From assembly GCA_046727435.1 (NCBI GenBank), contig JBKPCR010000475.1, forward strand, positions 1-14,870: 14,870 nt of DNA, given 5' to 3'. This document shows positions 7,802 to 14,558 of the stretch, in pieces (the first letter of the stretch is position 1; each line of letters opens with the position of its first letter). Under the pieces are notes generated by a model. That model had not been told where the DNA came from and ran no database searches. It saw only the letters and a program-made list of their open reading frames with translations. A program made the position numbers and the translations under genes. The DNA comes from CAVPRW01 sp046727435 [NCBI: bacterium] (GTDB lineage Bacteria; Tectomicrobia; Entotheonellia; J063).

Positions 7802-7828
7802 GGCTAGCTCATCGCAACGAGGCTAGCC
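7802..7828 (-). promoter_or_regulatory. Hairpin at the bamD/sigma junction
   Basis: GGCTAGC (7802-7808) and GCTAGCC (7822-7828) form a perfect 7-pair inverted repeat with a 13-base loop. It spans the bamD stop codon (7809-7811) and is followed on the - strand by TGCGTTTC, which is only a poor T-run. It could be a weak terminator or an RNA-stability element that lowers sigma-factor expression relative to bamD. Confidence 0.35.
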
Positions 7829-8561
7829 GCGCTTTGGCTTGATTGGCATAGCGGCTTTGCGGGTAGCGTTGGACTAACTCGTCGAAGACACCGGTAGCTT
7901 CTTGGGGATTATCGCTCCTCGCGTAAGCATTGCCCAACAGAAAGAGCACTTCATCGGCAAAACTCACCTCGGGGTAGACTTTGAGCAAGCCTGCGAAACG
8001 CCCGATGGCTGCCGGATACGCCTTCTGTCCGTAGTAAAAACGACCTACGTAAAGTTCGTACGCCGCCAGTCGCTCACGGCTCGCCGCCAGCTTCTCTTTG
8101 GCTTCGTCGACATAAGCACTGCGTGGGTAAAATTGTATCAAGCGCTGGAATTCCTGCACGGCCTCATGGGTCGTAGTTTGATCGCGATCGATGGTTTTCA
8201 CGCGCAGGAATGAACACATGGCGCTGTTGAATTGTGCCTTCGCAGCCTCGGGATTTGCCGGAAAGAGCTCCATGAAACGGCGATACTGGAACTTGGCCTC
8301 TTCATAGCGCTTGTCCCCGTAGAGGGCGTCGGCCAGGCCCAGCAAGGCCTCGGGACGGCGCCGATCCTGTGGGTGTTGCTCGAGAAACTTGCTAAAGGCC
8401 TGCTCGGCCTTCACGTATTTGCGCCGAGCCAGCTCGCGTTGGCCGAGGTCAAACCATTCGTCAGCGCTGCGACGGACAGTTCCAGAGCTCGCACACCCGC
8501 CCACGAGCACCACGAGCACCAGTAAGCAGCCAAACCTCCACCCCCATGTCCCTTCGGCCAT
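7809..8561 (-). CDS. bamD: BamD-like outer-membrane assembly lipoprotein (TPR)
   Basis: BamD is a lipoprotein of the BAM complex that helps fold outer-membrane beta-barrels. From the ATG at 8561 the protein is 250 residues, normal for BamD. It has a short signal peptide and a lipobox ending in GGC at residue 23, followed by ASS, so it is probably lipidated and sent to the outer membrane. The rest consists of TPR units: DEWFDLGQRELARRKYVKA, LLGLADALYGDKRYEEAK, AAYELYVGRFYYGQKAYPA and LFLLGNAYARSDNPQEA. No good Shine-Dalgarno precedes this ATG; an in-frame ATG at 8609 would lengthen the n-region by 16 residues. The gene leads the leftward operon behind a consensus promoter. A CpoB/YbgF-like periplasmic TPR protein is the main alternative. 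Confidence 0.85.
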   Translation of the reverse strand: MAEGTWGWRFGCLLVLVVLVGGCASSGTVRRSADEWFDLGQRELARRKYVKAEQAFSKFLEQHPQDRRRPEALLGLADALYGDKRYEEAKFQYRRFMELFPANPEAAKAQFNSAMCSFLRVKTIDRDQTTTHEAVQEFQRLIQFYPRSAYVDEAKEKLAASRERLAAYELYVGRFYYGQKAYPAAIGRFAGLLKVYPEVSFADEVLFLLGNAYARSDNPQEATGVFDELVQRYPQSRYANQAKARLASLR

Positions 8562-8680
8562 GGGGTGCTGGCGAAACTTGCCAAGTTGTATGGACCGATA
8601 TCTGAGCATGGTCCGCCCGAAGTAGCCAAGATCTAGGATTGATGCGGCTTCCCTTGAAAATAGGCAGTACACGCCTCGGT

Positions 8681-8709
8681 ATCATAGAAAGGTCCAGGGG
8701 GGTTGTCAA
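8681..8709 (-). promoter_or_regulatory. Consensus sigma-70 promoter for the bamD operon
   Basis: Read on the - strand, TTGACA (8709-8704) and TATGAT (8686-8681) are separated by exactly 17 bases. The -35 is perfect and the -10 is five of six. Transcription would start near 8674, leaving an untranslated leader of about 110 bases before the ATG at 8561. It would serve bamD, sigma, transglycosylase, pgsA and plsY. Confidence 0.85.
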
Positions 8710-8725
8710 GGGAAAAGGCAAGGGA

Positions 8726-8776
8726 TATACGTCAATTCCCATCGGCAGGATAGGCGGGCGAACAGGTATACGTCAA
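8726..8776 (+). repeat. Direct repeat TATACGTCAA upstream of the DtxR-type gene
   Basis: The decamer TATACGTCAA occurs at 8726-8735 and again at 8767-8776, 41 bases apart (start to start, near four helical turns). Both copies lie between the divergent promoters. Two exact copies of a 10-mer this close are unlikely by chance, so a regulator binding site is possible. The bound protein is unknown. Confidence 0.5.
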
Positions 8777-8828
8777 CCGGCCTCACGACTGCCACAGGTG
8801 CGCCTGCATGAGCGATCGATGCTGCTAC

Positions 8829-8857
8829 TTGTATTGCGGTCGCGATACCTGTATAAT
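8829..8857 (+). promoter_or_regulatory. Promoter of the DtxR-type regulator gene
   Basis: A perfect -10 TATAAT sits at 8852-8857, preceded at 17 bases by the weak -35 TTGTAT (8829-8834). Transcription would start near 8864, about 55 bases before the ATG at 8920. The octamer ATACCTGT (8845-8852) just overlaps the -10 and is the inverted copy of ACAGGTAT at 8762-8769, so this could be an operator. The 8562-8919 gap holds this promoter, the divergent bamD promoter and the repeats described in the findings, but no gene. Confidence 0.7.
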
Positions 8858-8919
8858 AGCGTCCAATTGAAATGATAGAATTTGGGCCACCGAAGTTTGG
8901 TTTTTATGGGGGATGGGGA

Positions 8920-9615
8920 ATGGCCACATCACAATCGAAAATCCCGCAGGCCATAGAGGATTATCTGGTGGCGATCTATGTGCTCGCTCGGGAGGGCCTG
9001 ACGGTCATCAGCGCCAGGGTGGCGGAGCATGTCGGGGTTTCGCCGGTGACGATGCATGAAATGGTCCGACGACTCACCCAGAGCGGCTACGTGACCATCG
9101 ATCGCAAAAAGCAGTTGCGCCTGACCCCCGAAGGACAGGAGGTAGCCGAGAGCGTCTACCGTCGCCACACCCTGGCGGAGCGCTTGATGACCGACGTCTT
9201 GGGACTTGATTGGGCGCAGGCACATCGCGAAGCGCATCGTTTCGAGCATGTGATCACCCCGCTCATCGAAGAACGTCTAGCGGAGCTCCTCAAATACCCT
9301 CAGACCTGTCCGCATGGCAACCCGATCCCAGGGGTCCGTGTCCCGTTAGTCGAGGAGAGCGTACCACTTTCGACCGTCACCGAAGGCACCACCGTCGAGA
9401 TCGCCCGCATCAGCGAGGAGGCTGAGCGGGATATTCAATTACTCGGCTACCTGGACACCCATGGCGTCAAACCTGGCACCTGGGTGTTGGTAACACAGGT
9501 TGCCCCGTGGCTTGGCACGCTCATGCTGCGACGCGAGGATGACGAATTCCCCATCGGTCTGCAGGTTGCCACCAAAATCCACGTTCGTCCCCTGCAAACA
9601 CCTCCGCAACGCTGA
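8920..9615 (+). CDS. DtxR/MntR-family metal-dependent transcriptional regulator
   Basis: A cytosolic repressor expected to sense Fe(II) or Mn(II). The 231-residue protein has a winged helix (residues 10-72, with AIEDYLVAIYVLAREG, then ARVAEHVGVSPVTMHEMVRRL), the dimerisation/metal domain (AERLMTDVLGLDWAQAH, then FEHVITPLIEERL), the family loop TCPHGNPIP (129-137), and a C-terminal SH3/FeoA-like domain (from about 148). By eye, H83, E87, H106, E109 and H110 lie at metal-ligand positions. D14 is MntR-like, while the position of DtxR Cys102 is His106, so Fe versus Mn cannot be decided. The ATG at 8920 is preferred over 8872 because GGGGGATGGGGA precedes it and the family's N-terminus follows. 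It faces an iron-uptake remnant, which hints at iron. Confidence 0.92.
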   Translation: MATSQSKIPQAIEDYLVAIYVLAREGLTVISARVAEHVGVSPVTMHEMVRRLTQSGYVTIDRKKQLRLTPEGQEVAESVYRRHTLAERLMTDVLGLDWAQAHREAHRFEHVITPLIEERLAELLKYPQTCPHGNPIPGVRVPLVEESVPLSTVTEGTTVEIARISEEAERDIQLLGYLDTHGVKPGTWVLVTQVAPWLGTLMLRREDDEFPIGLQVATKIHVRPLQTPPQR

Positions 9616-9693
9616 TGTCGGATGGTCTCGTCTCAGATGTAGCCTGATCATTCACGGCCCAGCCTCACTAGTTGTGCCGGGGGCTCTCTGTCA

Positions 9694-10551
9694 TCATGGC
9701 CCACTTCCTGCCCGCCGGCAGGCGCCACTGACTGAAGGCCGCAGAGGGATCGCCACTGGCGGATTCCACCCATCAATTCCCTGCCAGGCAAACGGCAGAC
9801 CGGTTGAGGCTCGGTGCGCACCCATTTTCCTCTGCACTGCGTTGATAACCAGCTCCATCAATAGGTCAGTCTCAAGCACCCGACCGTCCGCTTTGAAAAC
9901 CCCTCTCTTGCCGATCCTCGCGATGAGCACTCCGATATCTCGCGTGCGAATATGCCGGTTATACTCGTCGAATTTTCCCCCCTGGCTGCGTCGCAAGAAA
10001 TCCATCCGTCAGGCCGATTTGTGCCAACTCATCGATGAGAGCGAGTAGAACATCGCAGAGGTGGTCTGGCGCATCATGATGCGCGGGGTCCACCTCCAGC
10101 GCTCGCAGCAGGGACTCTACGGCATGCTCCAGCCCGGCCTGGCGCAAATACAAAACCTCAGATTGCTGTATCCTGTCGCGTAATGTGGCTTGGCTGCCAA
10201 ACCGCGACGCAGCTCCGCAATGGCATCATCGAGTCGCCCTGCTCTGAACAACTGCACCGCTGTATCATTGGCTTGAACAGCGGTGACATGCGCCTGCAAC
10301 ATGGCGAACCACTCGGGGGTATCGGCCAGACTCGTGTCGGGGTCGCGGCAAGCGGGGCAGAGGGATCTGCGCGGGTCAAACTTCCCCTGGCAGGCAAGGC
10401 ATGCGTGGGTCGGTGAACCACGTGCGGGCAGTGACGGTGGGGGCTGCCCAACCATGGCTGGCAGGGCCGCCTGGCCTATTGCAGGGGGTGCGATGAAAAC
10501 TTTCTTGCCGAACATTTTGTTCCAAAGGCTCATCATGTCTCTACCGCTCAC
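9694..10551 (-). pseudogene. Zinc-ribbon/TPR protein broken by two single-base shifts
   Basis: Three overlapping pieces on the - strand join into one protein. Piece 1 (10551-10117) begins near MSLWNKMFGKK and has a zinc ribbon (C51, C54, C65, C68: CLAC and CPAC) and the TPR start DDAIAELRRGLAAKPHYATGYSNL. Piece 2 (in frame to about 9984) continues LYLRQAGLEHAVESLLRALE and reads on to DGFLATQPGGK. Piece 3 returns to the first frame with FDEYNRHIRTRDIGVLIARI and ends at 9694. The first break is at the A-run 10152-10155 (one T too few on the coding strand); the second is at TTTTCCCCCC, 9973-9982 (one base too many). Start options are GTG 10551, overlapping the dioxygenase stop (GTGA), or ATG 10536. 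Either mutation or homopolymer sequencing error explains the breaks. Confidence 0.75.
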
Positions 10552-11228
10552 ACCTCCGCATCTCGACGCAAAAGATTGTGATAGCAGTTCGTCAGGGCTA
10601 CCACCACCGCATGGCTCGGGAGAGCTTGGTTGACCTGATTGATGGCCATGTCAAGCTCGAAGAGCAGCCGGCGGTGGCTATCATTCCGGACCATGCTTTG
10701 GATCCAGAAGATCGACGCCAGCCTGGTGCCGCGCCGCACCGGCGTGACGTGATGCAAACTGGTTGCGGGGTAGAGCACCATCTCACCCGCAGGCAACTTG
10801 ACGGCATGTGCCCCGTACACATCGTCGACGACCAATTCCCCGCCATCGTACTCGTCTAGTTGGCTCAGGAAGAGCGTGGCCGCGAGATCGGTGCGGACGC
10901 GAAACGGCGTTCCCATGACCGGCCGAATGGAGTTGTCCACATGTGTGCCCAGCGACATGCCGACATCGTAGCGGTTAAAGATCGGTGGGAAGACGTGGCA
11001 CGGCAACGCCGCCGAAATAAACAGTGGGTGGCGTTCGAGCGCGGCGAGAATCATGTCCCCCAGCTCACGGGCCTCCGGGCTATCCTCGGGAAGCTGCAGA
11101 TTGTTCTTGACCAGGGCAGACTGGAAGCCGGCAGTGACGCGACCATCCACCCACTTGGACTGCATAATGGTGTCGCGACAACCGGCGACTTGCTCGCCGG
11201 TGAGCACGTTTGGCACGTGCAGAATCAT
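10548..11228 (-). CDS. piuC: PKHD-type Fe(II)/2-oxoglutarate dioxygenase, PiuC/YbiX family
   Basis: A cytosolic non-haem iron oxygenase of the PiuC/YbiX type, usually found beside siderophore receptors; the true substrate is not established. The 226-residue protein has normal length. The 2-His-1-Asp iron triad is H96-V-D98 (in [11 protein letters not shown]) and H159 (in TSLHHVTPV), with R169 (GTRLASIFW) placed to bind 2-oxoglutarate; these positions coincide with those reported for E. coli YbiX. Other marks are [17 protein letters not shown] near the start and [12 protein letters not shown] (125-136). ATG 11228 has AAGGGGA about 10 bases upstream and follows the receptor stop by 12 bases, so both were one operon with the downstream TPR gene. 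It is the only apparently intact gene of that operon; the upstream promoter is lost with the receptor's 5' part. Confidence 0.94.
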   Translation of the reverse strand: MILHVPNVLTGEQVAGCRDTIMQSKWVDGRVTAGFQSALVKNNLQLPEDSPEARELGDMILAALERHPLFISAALPCHVFPPIFNRYDVGMSLGTHVDNSIRPVMGTPFRVRTDLAATLFLSQLDEYDGGELVVDDVYGAHAVKLPAGEMVLYPATSLHHVTPVRRGTRLASIFWIQSMVRNDSHRRLLFELDMAINQVNQALPSHAVVVALTNCYHNLLRRDAEV

Positions 11229-11240
11229 GCATGGGTCCCC

Positions 11241-11606
11241 TTAAAAGGTGAAGAGCGCCGTGCCGATGATCGTGGTTCCCGCGCCTGGGATGACGTGCTG
11301 TGGGTGGACGCCGTCAAAATAGAGTTTGTTGGTCAGGTTGAGGGCGTTCAGGCGCAATTGGATGTTCTTGGTGAGCTGGTATCCCACGGTCATATCCCAG
11401 CGCACATAGCTGGGCACGACGTTGGAGTTAGCGGTGTTGGCGAAACGCTCATCCACATAAAAGATGCCGGTGCCCACCTGCCAACGTTCGAGAAAATCGT
11501 ACGTGGTCCAAAGACTGAAGCTATTCTGCGGTGCGTTGGGCATCTGGTTGCCCACGACGGAGACGCCGTTAACTACTTCGTTCGACTCCACAATTTCCGA
11601 GTCTAG
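11241..11606 (-). pseudogene. TonB-dependent siderophore receptor, C-terminal fragment
   Basis: About 120 codons end at TAA 11241-11243. They encode beta-barrel strands with alternating aromatic residues: APQNSFSLWTTYDFLERWQV, then VPSYVRWDMTVGYQLTKNIQ, then LRLNALNLTNKLYF, and the terminal ALFTF ending in Phe, as is usual for outer-membrane barrels. This matches the last strands of a Fiu/FhuE-like receptor. Full receptors are about 700 residues, so plug, TonB box and most of the barrel are missing. In frame the reading continues to a stop at 11655-11657, but receptor-like sequence fades near 11600, where a rightward gene fragment begins. The piece probably cannot function. It sits 12 bases before piuC, the usual partner gene. 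Confidence 0.85.
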
Positions 11607-12128
11607 ATATGGCTCGCGATCGGGATTCCGATTCTTGGGGCCATTGCTGGCGGTTTACTGAATATCAAACGTCAGCATATCGAGGGGAAGGTGCGGGAGT
11701 TGAGCACACAGCTCACTGAGCAGGCCCTGCGCGAAGTCGAAGCCCAGCAACGGCCACGGACGTTGACCGTGGACCAACAGCGAATGCTCATCCAGCAACT
11801 CAGGGAGGGACCCAAGGGACAGTTCGAGATTATGGTGGCGATCTCTGACTCTGAGGCTGACCGCTTTGCTCGGCAGTTCGATCTCGTCCTCAAGGACGCC
11901 GGTTGGACCAGAAAGAAAAGCGGATTCGGGTCCACATACCTCGACGAGGACTACCCGACGCAGCTCCTCGTAGGGCTGATGATTGACGTCAGCGGACACC
12001 GGCAAGGATTCGAGTCAAAAACTCATAGATGTGTCGTACAGGCGTACTGTAGGACCCTGCGCCCCTTCTCAAGCTACGGCCACGAACCGTGCATGGTCCA
12101 CACACCGCACTTTCCATCGACAGCATGA
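11607..12128 (+). pseudogene. Membrane-anchored coiled-coil protein of unknown function, start lost
   Basis: The frame is open from just after a TAG at 11604-11606. It begins with a clear transmembrane segment, WLAIGIPILGAIAGGLLNIKR, then a charged helix (HIEGKVRELSTQLTEQALREVEAQQR), then a soluble domain with LTVDQQRMLIQQLREGP, FEIMVAISDSEADRFARQFD and LVLKDAGW. I recognise the layout (one N-terminal anchor, coiled coil, small alpha/beta domain) from unnamed bacterial proteins but not a function. There is no ATG: the Trp is preceded by ATA, so the normal start has been mutated or replaced. The first canonical start is GTG 11691, which loses the anchor. After about residue 135 (TRHRQG region) the sequence becomes non-protein-like up to TGA 12126-12128. 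It appears to be a remnant joined to the receptor fragment. Confidence 0.5.
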
Positions 12129-12131
12129 GCG

Positions 12132-12248
12132 GAGGGGTGTTGACTAAACCCCTCGTGCTCGCACTGGTGTAACCCTTTGTAAATCCTATGAGTAATCCGT
12201 CCGCTTGGAGCGTTTACTTACCTCTAGTTTAGTAAACGCAAAGGGTTA
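12132..12248. repeat. Cluster of palindromes between gene remnants
   Basis: GAGGGGT (12132-12138) pairs with ACCCCTC (12148-12154). TAACCCTTTG (12170-12179) pairs with CAAAGGGTTA (12239-12248). GCGTTTACT (12210-12218) pairs with AGTAAACGC (12231-12239), sharing base 12239 with the outer stem. The nested pair spans 79 bases. This might be a recombination site, a hairpin-forming element end or a terminator complex. The integron attC consensus (RYYYAAC to GTTRRRY) is not met. The rest of 12129-12286 shows no gene. Confidence 0.55.
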
Positions 12249-12286
12249 GGAGGGTGCGGATAGTGCACCTGCTCAGCGATTCGTGA

Positions 12287-13291
12287 GTTTTTAACCAGAA
12301 TCCTTGCCGACGCCCAACTAAGGGGATTCGCAGGAAGGACCAACCCTCGCTGTCGGCTACCATTCGACGCACTATCTACGAGTTCTTCATCAAGGACCGT
12401 AGCAGTGACGGTGATAAGTTCATCACCAGCCTCCGCTGGTTCCTCTTTCGGCGCTGGAAGCGCAATCCAGAAGATGGAGTCGAAGAAGTCCTTGAGCACT
12501 GTCCATATGACTGCGGCCACGGGAGGATCGGCTTCCGGTACTCCGAGCCGACTGAGAAAGATTGTCCCGGTTGTGCACGACCCGTATACCTTACGGATAC
12601 ATTCCGGTTCCATGAACGCATCGACGAGGATCTCGGTGCCGGCGGAATCTTAGCTTACGTGATGACGATGCTCGAGCAGCTCATGCTCGTCCATCTGTTC
12701 CACAATATCCTCGAGCGCCTGAAGCCCAGCCTGATGCGGAACATCTTATTCATCAAGGACGGCCCGCTCGCCTTTTTCGGGCTTGTCGCCCCCTTATACA
12801 AACCCATGCGCGAGCTCGTCGCTCACCTGCTCAGCTAACCTGGTGGACGTAGCGGTCCAACCCTTCGCCTTGCCGGCCTCGAGAAAAGCGGAGCATTTGT
12901 CGAGCACGCGTCAGCCATCCAGGATCGGATGAGGTCCAGCTCATAAATTGTCATCGGGGATCCCTACATCAGGCGCCATATCATCCCGGGCGAGGCAGAT
13001 GCCATCTATGGACAGAACACTTACTATGGCCAAAAGGTGATCTTCCGGGCCCCGGGAGGCGAGATGCACGTGGCCACTATTCCTGCCCCTGGGCACCTCG
13101 CGAATCCTCAGCCCGAAGACATCCCACACCTGGACGAAATTCTGGCGCTCATTGCTGAGTTGCGATGCAGCATGTATGATAATGCCCTGATCCCGGTCGC
13201 GTTAGCTAACAAGCTTGTCTCCTTATCAGATTTCCCGAGTCAGCGTATCTTGACGGCCTTCGCCAGGTCTGCAGTGTCACGAGGTGATTAG
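12287..13291 (+). pseudogene. NurA-domain nuclease, 5'-truncated, with two in-frame TAA stops
   Basis: One frame runs through 12287-13291 with only two stops, TAA at 12836-12838 and TAA at 12944-12946. It encodes NurA-type sequence throughout: SLSATIRRTIYEFF, SLRWFLFRRWKRNPEDG, a zinc ribbon (CPYDCGHG and CPGC), YLTDTFRFHERIDED, NILFIKDGPLAFFG, LAGLEKSGAFVEHASAI, YIRRHIIPGEADAIYGQNTY, YYGQKVIFRAPGGEMHVATI and MYDNALIPVALANKLVSL. NurA proteins are 5'-3' nucleases working with the HerA ATPase in DNA end processing; related pairs occur in phage defence. The N-terminal part with the first catalytic Asp is missing and there is no usable start. No indel breaks the frame. The last ATG-less piece ends at TAG 13289-13291. 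The family is inferred from motifs. Confidence 0.75.
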
Positions 13292-13293
13292 CG

Positions 13294-13788
13294 ATGGGAT
13301 ACTACGCACTCTCGTTTGCTGGGCTTGACCGAGGCTGGTATTTCAAGACACTTGTTGGCGTCGTTGCTGAAGCGGTCGGATGCTTCCTGCGATTACAAGG
13401 CTCGTGTGCGACGGTGCATGGGCAACAGCGGGTGCAGGAACAGCTTGGTGAGCGTGAGACGGTGGCGCGAGCTGCCCGACGGGTCCTGCGGTATTTTATC
13501 GACTGGGGTGTGTTGCAGGAGACAAAAGAGAAGAGTGTCTATCACGCTGTCCCCGTACGATACATAATATATAAGAAGCTTGCCGCATGGCTCGTCGAGG
13601 CGACTCTGCTAGCAAGTGACTCACATGTTGCGCCACTCAAGGCGGTTGCACAGAGTCCAATGGTGTTTCCATTCAGCATTGGACCGCTCGGCATAGGTTA
13701 CCTGGAAGGATACGACCGATTGGAATGGTTCCGTCAAGGGCTTGATGAAGAGATGGTGATGCTCCGCAGTCCAGGAGCCTCCAGATAG
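13294..13788 (+). CDS. Small protein of unknown function, winged-helix-like, coupled to the NurA remnant
   Basis: A 164-residue protein that I cannot name. ATG 13294 is two bases after the NurA-frame stop, with GAGGTGA about 7 bases upstream, so translation was coupled to nurA. The segment RETVARAARRVLRYFIDWGVLQETKEKSVY (residues about 53-82) has the look of a winged-helix recognition helix and wing. It is followed by RYIIYKKLAAWLVEATLLAS and SPMVFPFSIGPL. There are no membrane segments. By position it may be an accessory subunit or regulator of the nuclease. Whether the N-terminus is complete is uncertain: it is unclear whether GYYALSFAGLDRGWYF is a native start or a joined piece. It ends 38 bases before the convergent XRE gene. 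Confidence 0.65.
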   Translation: MGYYALSFAGLDRGWYFKTLVGVVAEAVGCFLRLQGSCATVHGQQRVQEQLGERETVARAARRVLRYFIDWGVLQETKEKSVYHAVPVRYIIYKKLAAWLVEATLLASDSHVAPLKAVAQSPMVFPFSIGPLGIGYLEGYDRLEWFRQGLDEEMVMLRSPGASR

Positions 13789-13800
13789 GGGTTCCTTGAG

Positions 13801-13825
13801 CCGTGCAGGGGAGAGGACGGCACGG
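13801..13825. terminator. Possible bidirectional hairpin between convergent genes
   Basis: CCGTGC (13801-13806) and GCACGG (13820-13825) form a 6-pair stem with a 13-base loop in the 38-base gap between two convergent genes. There is no T-run on either strand, so a terminator role rests mainly on position. Confidence 0.3.
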
Positions 13826-13826
13826 A

Positions 13827-14558
13827 TTATGCCTCAGGCACCAGCACATCCCCTTCCTCTTCGCGATCGTCGAGTTCCATATCACGAGGCAGGCGAGCGA
13901 GTGGCTCCGGACCCAAATCTACCATCTGCGTCAGCTCCTGTAGCTTCGCTCGAGTGATCGCGCCCTGCTGAATCGCCTCTAAGGTAAGGCTCAAGACCCG
14001 ATGTCGGAGCGCGTGTTGGACCGCCTCATGGTCTGGTTCTGAGAGGTGGTCCAGGAGTACTGCCAGGTCGTTGCCCCTTCCAACTTTCTGCTGTACTTTG
14101 AGTCGTTCCAACTCTGCCTCCGTCATGAAGCCCAGGTTATGAAGCCTGTAGAGCGCTGCCAGGAGGCTGACTCCACAATGATGGGCGGCGATCGCTCCGA
14201 GATGCCAATCGATCCCGAGGAGGCACTCCAGGTTGGTCACCTCACGGCCGAGCGCGAGGCACCTCCGCAACGTGTCGACCACGTCCGTTTGTCCGGCCAC
14301 ATCGGGGTGAGCCCGGAACGGGGCAACCAGGGCATCCTCCTCGTGGAACTCTTCAGCGAAAAACTCCCGCATGCCTCGTCCGAACAGATAGGCAAGACGT
14401 TCGAGCTCAAGGCCAGTGATGGCCAGGTTCCCGAGCTCCATCTGGGCCACAGTGGCGTGGGACAGCCTGAGATGGCAGGCCACCTCCTCTTGGGTCATTC
14501 GACACGCTTCCCGTGCGGCCCGAAGTCGTTGTCCAAGCTCCTTCTGGCTGGTCAGCAT
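13827..14558 (-). CDS. XRE-family helix-turn-helix transcriptional regulator
   Basis: A 243-residue protein with an N-terminal Cro/C1-type helix-turn-helix (about 6-66): LGQRLRAAREACRMTQEEVA, then LRLSHATVAQMELGNLAITG, and LERLAYLFGRGMREFF. The remaining 175 residues are mostly helical, with LGREVTNLECLLGI and an end (HRVLSLTLEAIQQGAITRAKLQEL) reminiscent of HTH proteins that carry an ImmA/IrrE peptidase domain. No HExxH motif is present, so it is either a peptidase-less form or split. The tail is acidic (MELDDREEEGD). Start is ATG 14558, with GGGAAGGA 5 bases upstream. This ribosome-binding/start block is duplicated just upstream (see repeat). Probable role: control of the neighbouring accessory genes, or its own gene. 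Confidence 0.85.
   Translation of the reverse strand: MLTSQKELGQRLRAAREACRMTQEEVACHLRLSHATVAQMELGNLAITGLELERLAYLFGRGMREFFAEEFHEEDALVAPFRAHPDVAGQTDVVDTLRRCLALGREVTNLECLLGIDWHLGAIAAHHCGVSLLAALYRLHNLGFMTEAELERLKVQQKVGRGNDLAVLLDHLSEPDHEAVQHALRHRVLSLTLEAIQQGAITRAKLQELTQMVDLGPEPLARLPRDMELDDREEEGDVLVPEA

Noticed and set aside
9973-10155. Programmed ribosomal frameshifting in the TPR gene
   Set aside because: The required moves are -1 then +1 at sites that do not fit an X-XXY-YYZ heptamer, and two programmed shifts in one gene would be extraordinary; mutation or sequencing error is simpler.
12170-12248. Integron attC site
   Set aside because: Size and folding are compatible, but the terminal boxes (GTGTAAC and GTTAGGA) do not meet RYYYAAC and GTTRRRY, and no integrase or cassette array is seen.
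12836-12946. Reassignment of TAA to an amino acid
   Set aside because: TAA ends other genes in the window (pgsA, XRE gene, receptor fragment, leader peptide), so the code is normal and the NurA stops are true nonsense codons unless misread.
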